Assembly (NCBI GenBank): GCA_013368445.1
Contig: JAACJO010000013.1
Location: 62,001-126,000 of the forward strand
DNA: 64,000 bases
Direction: 5' to 3'
Origin: Leucocoprinus leucothites
Taxonomy: Eukaryota > Basidiomycota > Agaricomycetes > Agaricales > Agaricaceae
A model generated the notes under the pieces. It was given only the letters and a program-made list of their open reading frames with translations. It searched no databases and was not told the origin of the DNA. Position 1 is the stretch's first letter. The number at the start of each line of letters is the position of its first letter. A program made the position numbers and the translations under genes. Shown in pieces: positions 42,249 to 53,601 of the stretch.

Positions 42249-43463
42249 TCAGACCACGCAGGGGTTCCATGACAGAACTTGGGCTGATCGAGTCAGTCCG
42301 GTGAAAATTTCAACTTCCGAATTTTGGCAGGCCAAATCACGACTCTGATGATCAGTAGAAGCACTTGAGAAACCAGCAGAAGGCGCCACGTACTCTTTTA
42401 AAAAAGCCTTCAAGAGCTTGATCAATCGATCAAGTATCATGAATTGAGATCTTGCTGACTCGTTCAAGTGTGACCCTTCACTAAGCTGCTTCTGTATAAT
42501 AGTGTGTCTTCCAATGCTGATCTCAAATGCTGAATGGCCTGGACCTCCAAAGATTTGATAATCTTCCATCTGACACCTCATTATTGAAAGACTAACCACA
42601 TTGTAGCGCAGGATGTGTACATTCACATAGTCGTATACGGTCAGGCGTTGATATCAGGAGAGGTCAGAGAGGGGCTTGAGTGAGATGAAGGCGAGGTTGT
42701 GACAACTCTCATTCCAGCTCGAGCATCTCGAGCGGTCACCCGAGTTTCCTAGTACTGGACTGTTCGAACTGAGGCCTTGAGGTTCTGGTCGAAGCTTCGA
42801 AATTCGAAAACGTTCACGCTTTCGGTATGACAAAATTGGTAACCACGAGCTAGTGATCGGTGACTAGTTGACTACTGATGCAATTATGTTCCTACAGTCG
42901 CTCGGACTGTTCTTTTTATACTTGATCCCACATCCTTTGTTTTGCCCTTGCTCGGTCACCCTAGGTATCACTTGCGCGACACAAGAGCCTGCAGGCAGAC
43001 CCTCGAAACGATGAAGCAGAATTCCCGAAGTCGGCCCGTACCTGGAAGGTGACGGTCCATAGTGCCCACCCGAGTAACGGCACACTCGTGTTCGTTGATC
43101 TGACACTGTAAGTATAGGTTTGGCAGTTCGAAGACCACTATTGTATGAGAACAAGAACAAACCTCGACTGTAACGGAGCAACCAAAGATCGCAGCTTCGT
43201 CCATCCATTATCAAGGACCAAAATAGCACTCCTATCACACCAGTCAGCTGGCCATGGACTATCAACGACTAGACGATTTGTCGGGATACTAAGTTCGTCA
43301 TTTCTCTCGTATAATTAAGACGAGCTAGAAAGAGGTGCAATCCTGTGCAATCGCCCTGCACTTGGTGGCGCTCGAGTATCCACTCGAGGGAAATAGGAAC
43401 AATCATCCGGACATCGCCATTTTTAGAAGGGGCGATAACCGGTTGAGCAATGAGCATGCTCAT
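42249..43463 (-). other. Unassigned minus-strand open frames
   Basis: Three minus-strand frames (42,626-42,249, 125 codons; 43,265-42,864, 133 codons; 43,463-43,269, 64 codons). The middle one has a hydrophobic start (GVIGVLFWSLIM). They could be exons of one gene, upstream of and divergent from the arrestin-kinase gene at 43,589, but I find no domain and cannot join them with confidence. Confidence 0.25.
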
Positions 43464-43588
43464 AATTAGAATGCACGTTCGTCATAGAGCGGCAAACAAC
43501 CAGTAATAGCTCTATTTGAGCGAACTCCTGTGATGCGCGGATGGCCCTTTTAAGTTGCTGAATACGCTACTTGTGCCATGCCGCTAGT

Positions 43589-46500
43589 ATGTCTGACAAT
43601 CGACACATGTATGCCAAAGTCCCGCTCCACGTTCTTTTACAGCCACTGATAATTGTGTACCAGACAAATTGCTCCCGGAAATGATGGGCTTCTTATACAA
43701 GGTGTGCCGCACCTTCGAGCCGCTATCGTGTGGTATCCGTCTAACAGCGTTGTCCCTAGGCTTCCCTGGTATACCGCCAAACAGCAACTTTCAGCATGGT
43801 GCCAAAATTGAAGGGGTGCGATTATCGGTTATCGACAATACTGACTTATGATTAACGACTTCGAATAGGAAGTCCAAATTTCCCTACCCCTTTTAGGCGT
43901 CGCGGCCTCCAAGATTGAAATAAAATTCTATAAATCTGAGAATGTCAAGGTTAAGGGCCAGCGGACAATCAACACCGTGGATTTATTGGACGCAGCTGTA
44001 CTGTGGGAGTCTAACTTTTACCGCTCGGAAACTACGGATTCTTATGCAGTGAGTCATATCTATCTATCTAGAGTCGCCGAGTGAACCCAGCTATGAACTG
44101 CAGGGAAAATATCCGTTTTCGCTCGATATTCCAGAGGATTTGCCACCCACGCTCTGCCTGGAAAAGCAAGGTAGCGCCCCTTTTCTATATCAACTGATAT
44201 TTTTCCGGCTCTCTAAAAAGGTTTTCAATAGGAATCGATATACAGTATTTACTCGAAGCAACTGTGTACCGCGACAATGAGTGAGTGTTACAGCCGACCA
44301 TCAATATGTGGTGTATACTCGGTGAAGATTAAATAGGAACTTGATAGGATTAAATTCTGGAAAGAGAAGCCTCTTTCCTGTACTCTGCCACTCGAGATTA
44401 CGAAGTACGAACATCATCCGGCTTGGCCGATGTATCATCAGCCAGAAGCCACACATCTTGACTTGGCGAGCATGCGTCTCTCTGTTACGCCTATCCGGAA
44501 ATGCTATAGCCCTGGAGAAACTATAATGCTTACTGCCCGACTATCCTGCGGATCCTACTCTGTCGTTCCAAGGAATGTCAAACTTGAGGTCAAGTTGCTG
44601 CAACAAATTATCACGACGTCTAAGCCCTCCGGGCCAATACGGCAGCTGCTTCGACAATCCGACAAAGCACCGCCTACGATAAATGTCCTTTCAACGCAAG
44701 CCGTTGGTTGTGCAAGAGTAGACCACACTGCAACGTTTACAGCTGAGTTGGTCTGTGAGGTTCCCGAAACAGACGTCATGCCGACCCTTGCCTATCGATC
44801 GCACATTCAAATAACCTATGCGCTGGTAGTCGCTACGGTCGTTCACTCGCAGCACCTCCAGCTTGAAGTGCCGGTTATCATTTCTCCGTTCCCTAGGTAT
44901 GTCCCCAAAGTTTGATCGGCCGACTTGAGGTTGGACTGACGCATCCCGTTCAGCGACATCCCAGATGCAGAGATCCAGTGAGCCGCTCACTTCTTAATTC
45001 CGCTCCAGCTGATGGTTGATTTCGCATCCAGGAAGATAGGAATTGTGCCAAGCTTAGGCGGAATTCCTCATTTCGAACGCCCTTCCTCGAATATGTTGTA
45101 TGCGCAAACTCTGGTTGAGCGCTTCACTCTCGGGACGCCCGCTGAGGCCCCTACTCTAGACACCGTGAGGGAGGATGATGAAAACATAAACTCCAGCGCG
45201 CGTTTTTCACGCTCCACCGAATTATCATCTACGACTCTCGTAGACTCTCCAGACAGCGATATTCGAATTCGGGTCACGGACGTAGATCGCAACAGTTTCT
45301 TGACTTCGAGAACAACGCAAAGAACAGGGTCCATCAGCACGGTGGATTCCGGTTATTTGATTCCAGGAAGCCCGATTAGAAATAGACTCGAGTCCAGTCA
45401 CCTCGTGCAGCTCGATGAGGAGATTTTAGCCAGTTGGTTTAAGTCCTTGAATTCGAAAGTTGCTGATAATGGAGCCTCGAATACGATCAGCTCGGATCCG
45501 GTTGGTTATTTGGGGCTAGTAGGTGATCTTACGGATATCCTCCAATCGCCCGAAAAAAAGAAAGTTCTACTGGGACTTAGAGGCTATCGGGCCCAGGTTA
45601 TTGTTGACTTCCTCGATTCTGTGAGTTTGGATTCAATGTTGATCATAACGTATGCCTCTCCCTCACGCCAGAGTTATTTAGGTTTTGGTAGAGATGGATC
45701 CGAGCAAAATCGAACTTCGGAAACAAGTTCTGATCACGCTATATCGCATTTGCAAGGCATCTCATTGCTATCCCGAGTGCTACACCCTACATAATATTGT
45801 AATTGGGACCCAGGAAGGCGGTGGAGGGTTCTGCGATATCCACAGAGGACGTCATAGGGATCAAGTTCTCTGCTTGAAGGTCGTGCGCATGTTCAAGAAA
45901 AACGAGACTCACAGTATGATAAAGGTAATTATCCTCAGACAAAGGCTTTACCTTGACACACTGACGGAGCTTTGTCAGCTATTTGCCAAGGAAGCCATCC
46001 TTTGGAGTCAACTCAACCACCCCAACATCTTACCGTTTTACGGCATTTATTATCTGGGTGAAGAAAATAAAAGAATATGTTTAGTATCTCCTTGGATGGA
46101 AAACGGTAACCTGGTGAACTATTTACAAGAGAACCCCACTGTAGCCCGCAGACCGTTTGTGAGTGGACAAAGCTTCTTTGCGAAGGCCATAATCTTACCG
46201 ATAGCAAAGATCTGCGACGTAATCACCGGCCTCGAATATTTGCACGAAAGAAACATTATTCATGGTGACCTTAAAGGTGTACGTAGTAACTTGTTCTTAA
46301 TTCGGATTGGAAAGACTGATATTAACCAAAATATTTTGATGAAGGTCAATGTTCTTGTCACCTCCTTTGGCAGGGCATGTATTACGGACTTCGGCCTTTC
46401 GTCCGTACTTGTGGAGAAGTCAATCACGGAAGCAGCCATGACTCCCAGCGTTATCCACGGCGGAAGTTATCGTTGGATTGCCCCAGAATTATTAGAGGCA

Positions 46501-47188
46501 GACTCCCACCCTACTCAGGCGAGCGATATCTGGGCATTTGGATGCCTCTGCTATCAAGTAAGAGGTCTCATTGAATCAACTTGTCGAACTCCTTTGAGTT
46601 AAACCCAACCGTCAGATTCTAACACGACGCGTGCCATTTCATAAAGCCTCCTCTGACCCTGCTGTCATCAAACTGATCCTGAATGGTGAAACGCCAACAC
46701 ATCATCATTCCGACAGCCCAGAAAGCGGACCCGACACCATCAACGACGAAATGGGACCTCTTTTAAAACGTTGTTGGACGTTTCCAAAGGAACGGCCAAC
46801 ATGCCGTCAAATCATGGAGATCCTTGGGATTTGGGGCTTGGCAGGGCGCCACGACACAATAACCAACTCTCAAGTCGCTGAGTTCAGGAGTGCCATGAGG
46901 AACAAGGGAAACTCCCCGGTCGATCTAGCCGGAATTGATAGTATTTTCAGTGAGGTAAGAGATATGCACGTTACAGTGATTCCCACTTTGACGATCCACA
47001 CAAGATCAAACGAACTGGAAGCACCGATCAAAAAAAGTCACCGAACGCCTACAATTAAGTTTACACAAAAGACAGTGGGATGTTGGCGGGTCCGTCTGAT
47101 GTTTCCCTATTTCAAATTCATCCCCTCTCGCCTACTTATGTGCCAGTCCCCCATTATTCGGTTTTTGGTTAAATTACGATTCTCCTAA
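43589..47188 (+). CDS. Arrestin-like domain fused to TKL protein kinase, copy 1
   Basis: Fourteen exons: 43,589-43,608; 43,664-43,701; 43,760-43,815; 43,869-44,048; 44,104-44,170; 44,232-44,280; 44,348-44,896; 44,954-44,977; 45,032-45,620; 45,682-45,924; 45,979-46,158; 46,210-46,278; 46,345-46,557; 46,616-47,188. Total 2,850 nt, 949 residues. Residues ~8-325 form an arrestin N and C fold: GAKIEGEVQISLPLLG, GKYPFSLDIPEDLPPT, CYSPGETIMLTARL, then SHIQITYALVV and LQLEVPVIISP. A linker (~328-524) ends with a helical part (WFKSLNS, GLVGDLTDILQS). The kinase covers ~560-820: Gly loop EGGGGF (569-574), Lys590, Glu610, HGDLKG (683-688), DFG (703-705), APE (734-736); all catalytic residues present. 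The kinase belongs to the TKL family expanded in agaricomycetes. No PPxY ubiquitin-ligase motif is seen. The arrestin part may recruit the kinase to membrane cargo. The 3' end after FSE may contain a further intron. Confidence 0.85.
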
Positions 47189-47593
47189 GTACAGAACAAG
47201 GAAAGCCGACCTGGTGAAGGTATGTATACCTAAAATAGATGCGATTGATGTCGCAACTTAATCAAGCACTATTAACCAACACTTCTTGCGTGCATTATAT
47301 TTCTCTTGCGTTCATCCGTTGTACTTCATAGACATTACTTTTGGAAACTTCTGAGTTCCCATCAAATTCCCTACACGAAAGTACTACAGCACCTAAGCCT
47401 CGTAGACGATAAGTAGTTGGACAGCGGTCCAAGCATGTGTCATCAGTCAACCGCATGGTACTGTCTATCTTTACTCAAGTTCTGTTAACCGAGGCGAGGC
47501 GTTGTGCTCTGAGTGGCGGGTAACGTTCCCTATATTGATTCAAGATGTGTTCCTGATGGGCCTCGATTAGTCGGCATTTAGTCAAAAGAAAAA

Positions 47594-48422
47594 CTATCTT
47601 ACCGGATCGAAGGTCTCTTGGAAGCTCTTCCGGCCTTTGACGGCAACGAAATACTTGCGGAACCTCTCAAACATTGGGTCCGTTTGCAGGGTTTCGTAAA
47701 CTCTTTTGCCATCCCCTTCATCGAAAGCTCCGAGGTCATTCTTGAATGCCAATTCAGCTCTGGCCAAGAACGGCGTCACAGCAGCATCCGCAATTGACCA
47801 TTCTCCTATCGCGTAACCTTCTGCGGGAAGAAGAGCTTGTATAGCCTGAATGCCCTCCAGAAACTTCTCTGGACTTTCACCTCGGTTCGCTGAGGCATAC
47901 CACGCTGGAATGGCCTTGGAGGAGAACGTTTCAATGAAGAATCGGGCTTTCGCGCGGAGCAGAGGGTCTTTCGGAAGGAGAGTTTCTAAGCCAGTGAGAT
48001 CTGCAATAAATTCCAGCAGAACAAGGGATTCCGCGAGCTTTTGGGATTCCGCAGAAGGCTGGTCGGGTGCGACTTTCGGGCCGCCATACGAGATTGCCGG
48101 AACCTATGATCGATGTATATGACGACGTCTTATCTGATAAGAAGAGGCCAACTTACCTTGCTAGCAGGGTTGACTCTTGGTGCATACCACTCAGGCTTGG
48201 CTTTCAGGTCAATCTCAAATCTATCATAAGACAACCCGGATTCTTTGAGGGCGATTTCGACCTGTCTTTATCCCCTGAGCAAATGTGTGAAGAGATGACT
48301 GTCAAGCGGTATCACCCTGTGAGCGTAAGGGCAGACCTGTGTGAGTAGGCTTTCAGCTTTGTCACTGGAACTTACACTCAGAGGCGTACCTTTGCGGAAT
48401 AGAGAGTGAGTTGTTCAGGCAT
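47594..48422 (-). CDS. Glutathione S-transferase, omega-like
   Basis: Four minus-strand exons: 48,422-48,390; 48,336-48,316; 48,261-48,157; 48,103-47,594. Total 669 nt, 222 residues. N-terminal thioredoxin fold: MPEQLTLYSAK, then the active-site motif VCPYAHR in its own 21-nt exon, then VEIALKESG and NPASKVPAISYGG (glutathione-binding cis-Pro region). C-terminal helical domain with FFIETFSSKAIPAWY and EWSIADAAVTPFLAR. The Cys in CPYA places it with omega-type enzymes, which reduce or deglutathionylate rather than conjugate. The frame ends ETFDPVR with a stop at 47,594; a GT donor inside that last codon group (CCG|GTAAGA) means a further small exon is possible. It sits between the two arrestin-kinase genes on the other strand. 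Probably cytosolic, detoxification or redox. Confidence 0.88.
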
Positions 48423-50172
48423 TGTGTATGACAAACTCTTAGATGAGAAAGCAAAGAATTTCCCCAGGCTTCAACATATACTGCTTGGACTCTGGTCATG
48501 CGTGATTTATAATTAGGTATCCCACGACATCTCGCCACCCCATGCCGCCATAACGCACAAAATGGCTAAAGCCGAGCTGTACAAGAATGATGTCACTTCG
48601 GCTGCTGATATATATATATACTGTAATATCCGAAAATTACTAGGTAAAGTCATGAGCTCTATAACCTGGCATGTAAGCTCTCGGTATGCCGGGTATGAAC
48701 CAGAAGCTCTATTATGAAAATCGGCGCTGTGCTTTCGGAAATATTTATGATTGTCACATCCATCTCTTGTATTAATGACACAAGCGCAGAAAGGAGATTA
48801 GCCTGAGGGGTTTTATGATTTATCGCCTTCTGAAGCTTAGTTGTAGTCGAGCTTAGCGAACTTGCGAACGTGACCGTCTATCTTAGATCGAACTTACTCG
48901 AAGGTCATGGCACTCAGGATACGCCTTTCTAACGGTACTAGCTGGTACCAGGCGGTTACGAGTAGCTTCATTGAGTTTACAGCGACCCATTACCGGATCT
49001 GAATGGCCCGAGTAACTATAAGCTAAATTTAGCCTCAAGGCTCAAGCTATATACTGACCAATTGAATTATAAAGGTAGTAAAGCATCTTCAGTTGAACGG
49101 TATCCTCAGCATGACTAAAGGCCAAAAAATTATATTAGCTTCATTCTTGCTGTGTCAATTACAGATGTTTGCAGGACAAGCGGCACATCATCGTCAGATA
49201 CATGAAGAGACCGCGACTGCTAGAGGTGATAGGACGATCAGGTGCCTGAATCATCCAAGTCATTGTCGGGGCACGTGGTTGACTGTTCTACAGCTTATAG
49301 CAGGGGAAGGCTAGAGAGAAGAAAGATGCCAACTTAGAATGAAGAAAAGACAAGCAGTAGAAGGTGGGACAGTGATTGCACCCATAAACTGTGACTTGCA
49401 CCACGAGAAACTGGGACAGAGTGAGAGGAACACCGGGACAACAACAGATCATCGATCTCGATCAGTACTCAGTAAGAGAAAGCTGGTGTCAACATACTGC
49501 ATGACGTCTATGACAGTCTTGCTGACAAATCACTGTCATTCCGTGCCAAGCTGCGGTCGGCCATACCATCCTGCCTGAACCCCGCCAAATTGACATCGCC
49601 GCATTCTGTCTGGGTAGTGACAGCCGCAGAAGCTGTGGCCTTGTACTGCCTGAGACCCGCAACCGGCCCCCTGCCCCTCTTGCTCGCATTGTACGGTCCT
49701 GACTCAAAACCACTGCGGAGTGACAACCCACGGCATCACACTGTTCTCCTTGACTTCGTATACTACCAATATTCGCAGCGTGGCGTAACTTCCTGGCCTG
49801 TTGGTTGCTTCAACCTTGGCTGTCTGGTGCACTGCCCAGTTATTAGATCAGCAAGTCACAAGCCCTCGCGTATACTGTTTCATTGAGCTACCCCACTATC
49901 TACAGGACTGGGAGGCACAAAGGCTGTAAGGTCTTGGCAGTGGTCACCTTTAGACGTATCAAAAGCCAACTATCATCGGAGCAAAAAATTTGCTGTAAAA
50001 GGTAATTTGCTCGGGAATAGGCCCGTTTAGTCATGCACGTTCGTCCCAGTCCTATTTTCGCTCATGTCGTGGTAATTACTGAACACGGACAACTCGAGTC
50101 AGCGCCCAATATATGGAGCGCTTCCAAAAAGCATTTGGTACCCCATCTAACATCTCCCTGTCCCCTACCGCC
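48423..50172. other. Intergenic stretch with one possible small secreted-protein frame
   Basis: A 68-codon frame from an ATG at 49,111 begins MTKGQKIILASFLLCQLQMF and could be a signal peptide, but there is no other support. A (TA)n tract is near 48,606-48,620. Nothing else recognised. Confidence 0.3.
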
Positions 50173-53100
50173 ATGTCTAACGGGCAGCCTCGCATGTATG
50201 CCTTTCACTTCAAAATTGTTTCATACTCATTTATTCATATGGACTAGACAAATCGTTCCCCAAACCAAAGGAGGTTTTATTCTAGGTATGCAGCTCCATT
50301 TTTTGTCGTGTGATGCCCTCCTGATGACGCTGACCATAGGCTTGCCCGGCATTCCGTCGAACGATGCCTTTCCACGGGGCGCCAGAATCGAAGGGGTGCG
50401 GTAGTTTCTAGAGTTTCCTCTGAAGGTCGACTGAATATCTGCTTATGGCCCAGGAAGTCCAAATCTCTTTGCCCCTTCTCGGCGCACCGGCCTCTATAGT
50501 AGAGGTCGAGCTCCAGAAAGCCGAGAATATCACAATAGATGGCCAAGAGACAATCAGCGCGACGGATTTACTAAGAAGGACTGTCCTTTGGCCCCCGAAT
50601 GTACGTCGCCCGGAGACAATTGACATCTATTCGGTGAGCAAGCCACTTTTGACTTGGAACTATTGAGATCGGATAACTTACAGCATTGCAGAGGAACTTT
50701 CCATTCTCGATAATTATCCCAGAGCACGTGCCGCCCAGCGTCTCACGGGGAAATCACGGTATTCCTCTCAAGCCACACAGCAATTTCACCCACGCCTGAC
50801 GTCTTTTCGATAGGTATTGAAATTGAATACTCCTTACGTGCGACCGTGCATCGCGGAAATAGGTGAGTTAGGTCGTAATTTGTTGATGCGTCGTAGTTAC
50901 TGGATATTTACCAAACTATTCATAGAAGCAAGTTCTGGTCTGACAAGCCGCTCTCCTGTTCCGTACCAATCAGGATTACCAAGTACGAACAGCATCCGGC
51001 GTGGCCAATCTACCACCAACCAGAGCTCAAGCAAATGTATCACGGAAGCATACGCTTTTCTGCTCGGCCTCTGCGGACTTGCTATAGCCCAGGAGAAACA
51101 ATAATGCTGACCACCGAACTATCGGTTGGATCTTATAGTGTTATCCCTAGGAGCGTTGAGTTTGCCGTAAAGTTGCAGCAGCTCATTGCGACATTCAAAT
51201 CATCCGAAAAGAATGCACAATCATCGCATGGCCAACAAGGCAAGAAAACTACCATCGATCTTATCTCGAAGCAAGCTACCACCTGCGCCAAAATGGATCG
51301 CTCAACGACATTCACTGCTGAGCTGGCATGTCAGATACCCGGAAGAGACGTCAAACCGTCTCTTCCGTATTCAATATCACATATCCAAGTTTCATACGTT
51401 TTGACAGTGACCACGACCATCCATTCCCAGCACCTTCAGCTTGATGTACCGATCATCGTCTCTCCGTTCTACTGGTATGTCTTCAACCGACTCTAATGGT
51501 TTTCTTGAACTCAATATCTGATTTAGTCGGTCTTCTAAAGCAGAACTGGAGTAAGTCCTTGATGACTAATTCGAAGCACTATGTAACGAATAAATGATCC
51601 CACCACAGAGAAATTGGGAGTGTACCAAGCCTAGGTGGAGCTCCTCAATTCGACTACGTTTCGCCGAAGTTGGAGCACGTGGACACCCATCGATTGTCGG
51701 GAACGACGATCAGCCCGGATCGTACTTCGACAGACTACAAATTTACCTTCATCGATGCAGACGATGATCCCGATCCTATCTTTCGAGCGAGAGCGCGGAG
51801 ATCAGGGTCCATCAGGACAATAGACTATGACTTCTTCCGGCAAGAAAGTCCCACTGGCAAGACCGATATTCACCTTGAAGAATTTAATAACGAAATTCTG
51901 AAGCATTGGTTTACGGATCCAGAAGAATCCTCAATTTCCAATCCAATTGATATTAGGACGTCGGACGCGACCAATTTCCCTTCAGTCAATTATGCAGGCC
52001 TTCTAGGCGATCTCACGTATATTCTCCAATCTCCCAGAAAAAAAGCGACCCTCCTGGATCTTCGAAAAGACCGAGCTCAGGCTGCCGTTGATTTTCTTGA
52101 CTCTGTGGGTTTCAAGCTCAAAACACATATCACAATAGCTCATTGCTGTATGAATGCACGAACCTCCAGGTATTGCTTGCGCTGGATCCAAGCAAAACTC
52201 GGCTTCGGAAGCAAGTCCTAATCACGTTGTATCGCCTTTGCAAGGAGTCACATTGCTATCCAGAGTGCTACACTATCCACAACATCGAGATCGAGTCTCA
52301 TGAAGGCGGCGGAGGATTCTGCGATATACACCGAGGACACCACAAGGATCAGATCCTCTGCTTGAAGGTTGTACGTCAGTTCAGGAAAACCGACACAGAG
52401 GCGATGATCAAGGTATTTCACGTCGGTTTTCTACTATAGCATTCCAACATCCTGATGCACCCTTGACAGTTATTCGCCAAAGAAGCCATCCTTTGGAGTC
52501 AGCTCAGCCACCCCAATATTCTACCGTTCTACGGTATCTACTACCTGGGCGAAGAAAAGAGAATGTGCCTAGTTTCTCCCTGGATGACGAACGGGAACCT
52601 GGTGAATTATCTGCAGGATCATCCTCTGGCCCCTCGTAGACCTTTCGTAAGTGAATTTGAAAATCCCCAAAGACGACCAATACCCAACTGATAATTATAA
52701 AGATCTGTGACGTCGTTACTGGTCTCGAGTATTTGCACGAGAGTAACATTATTCACGGCGACTTAAAAGGGGTGCGTCAACGCTTGTACTTGAATGGTAT
52801 TATAAGGGCGACTCAAAACATACACTCTTATTAGGTTAACGTTCTCGTCACCAGCTCTGGGAGGGCCTGCATTACCGACTTCGGCCTTTCGTCGGTTCTC
52901 GTTGACAAATCTATCACAGAAGCAGCCATGACCACCACCGTCTATGGGGGCACCTACCGCTGGATCGCTCCCGAGTTATTGGAAGATAACGATCCACAGC
53001 CCACGAGAGAGAGTGACATCTGGGCTTTTGGATGCGTTTGCTATCAAGTAAGTGACTGCCCCGAGTAAATATGCTTAAACCCAGCAAATTGAGCTTCACC

Positions 53101-53480
53101 TCTAGATTTTGACGCGACTTGTACCCTTTCACGAAATTTCCTTGGATATCGCTGTAATCAGGAAGATTCAGAATGGGAGAATACCGACACAGCACCCTTC
53201 CGGTGATGCTAGATCTACTATAGATGTCATCGACGACGAAACTTGGTCCCTTATGAAACGCTGCTGGAGCTTTGATCCAGGAGATCGACCAACCTGTCGC
53301 CAAATCATGGAGATCCTGGGAATTATCGCTTCTGCAAGCCACTATGATATAACGTCATACAGTCTTATTGCCGAGTTCAGGAGCGCCATGAGGAACAAAG
53401 ATCACGCTCCGATTGATCTGGCAAAAATGAGTACTATATTTGACGAGGTACGCAAAATGCATCTTGTATTACAATCGTAG
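50173..53480 (+). CDS. Arrestin-like domain fused to TKL protein kinase, copy 2
   Basis: Fourteen exons: 50,173-50,195; 50,248-50,285; 50,340-50,395; 50,454-50,633; 50,692-50,758; 50,814-50,862; 50,926-51,474; 51,527-51,550; 51,609-52,104; 52,170-52,412; 52,470-52,646; 52,703-52,771; 52,835-53,047; 53,106-53,480. Total 2,559 nt, 852 residues. Exons 2-8, 10, 12 and 13 have exactly the lengths of copy 1. Arrestin part: MSNGQPRIQIVPQTKGG, GARIEGEVQISLPLLG, FPFSIIIPEHVPPSV, CYSPGETIMLTTEL, LQLDVPIIVSP. The linker (exon 9) is 31 codons shorter. Kinase: EGGGGF, LCLKVV, AKEAILWSQL, HGDLKGVNVLV, DFGLSSV, WIAPELL all present; it ends VRKMHLVLQS. Tandem paralogue of the gene at 43,589 with clear sequence divergence, so the duplication is not recent and both reading frames were kept. 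Confidence 0.87.
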
Positions 53481-53601
53481 TTGACTGTTCGTGCAAGATC
53501 AAGCAAGTCGACGAGGAACAACAGCCGGGCTGTGAAAATTAACTTCGGGAGTAAGGAAAATGATGACATCAATTACACATATTTTATTTAGTAGCCGTGC
53601 C

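Noticed and set aside
49489..49886. Overlapping frames on both strands near 49.5-49.9 kb
   Set aside because: Neither strand gives a recognisable domain, and their lengths are within chance for this composition.
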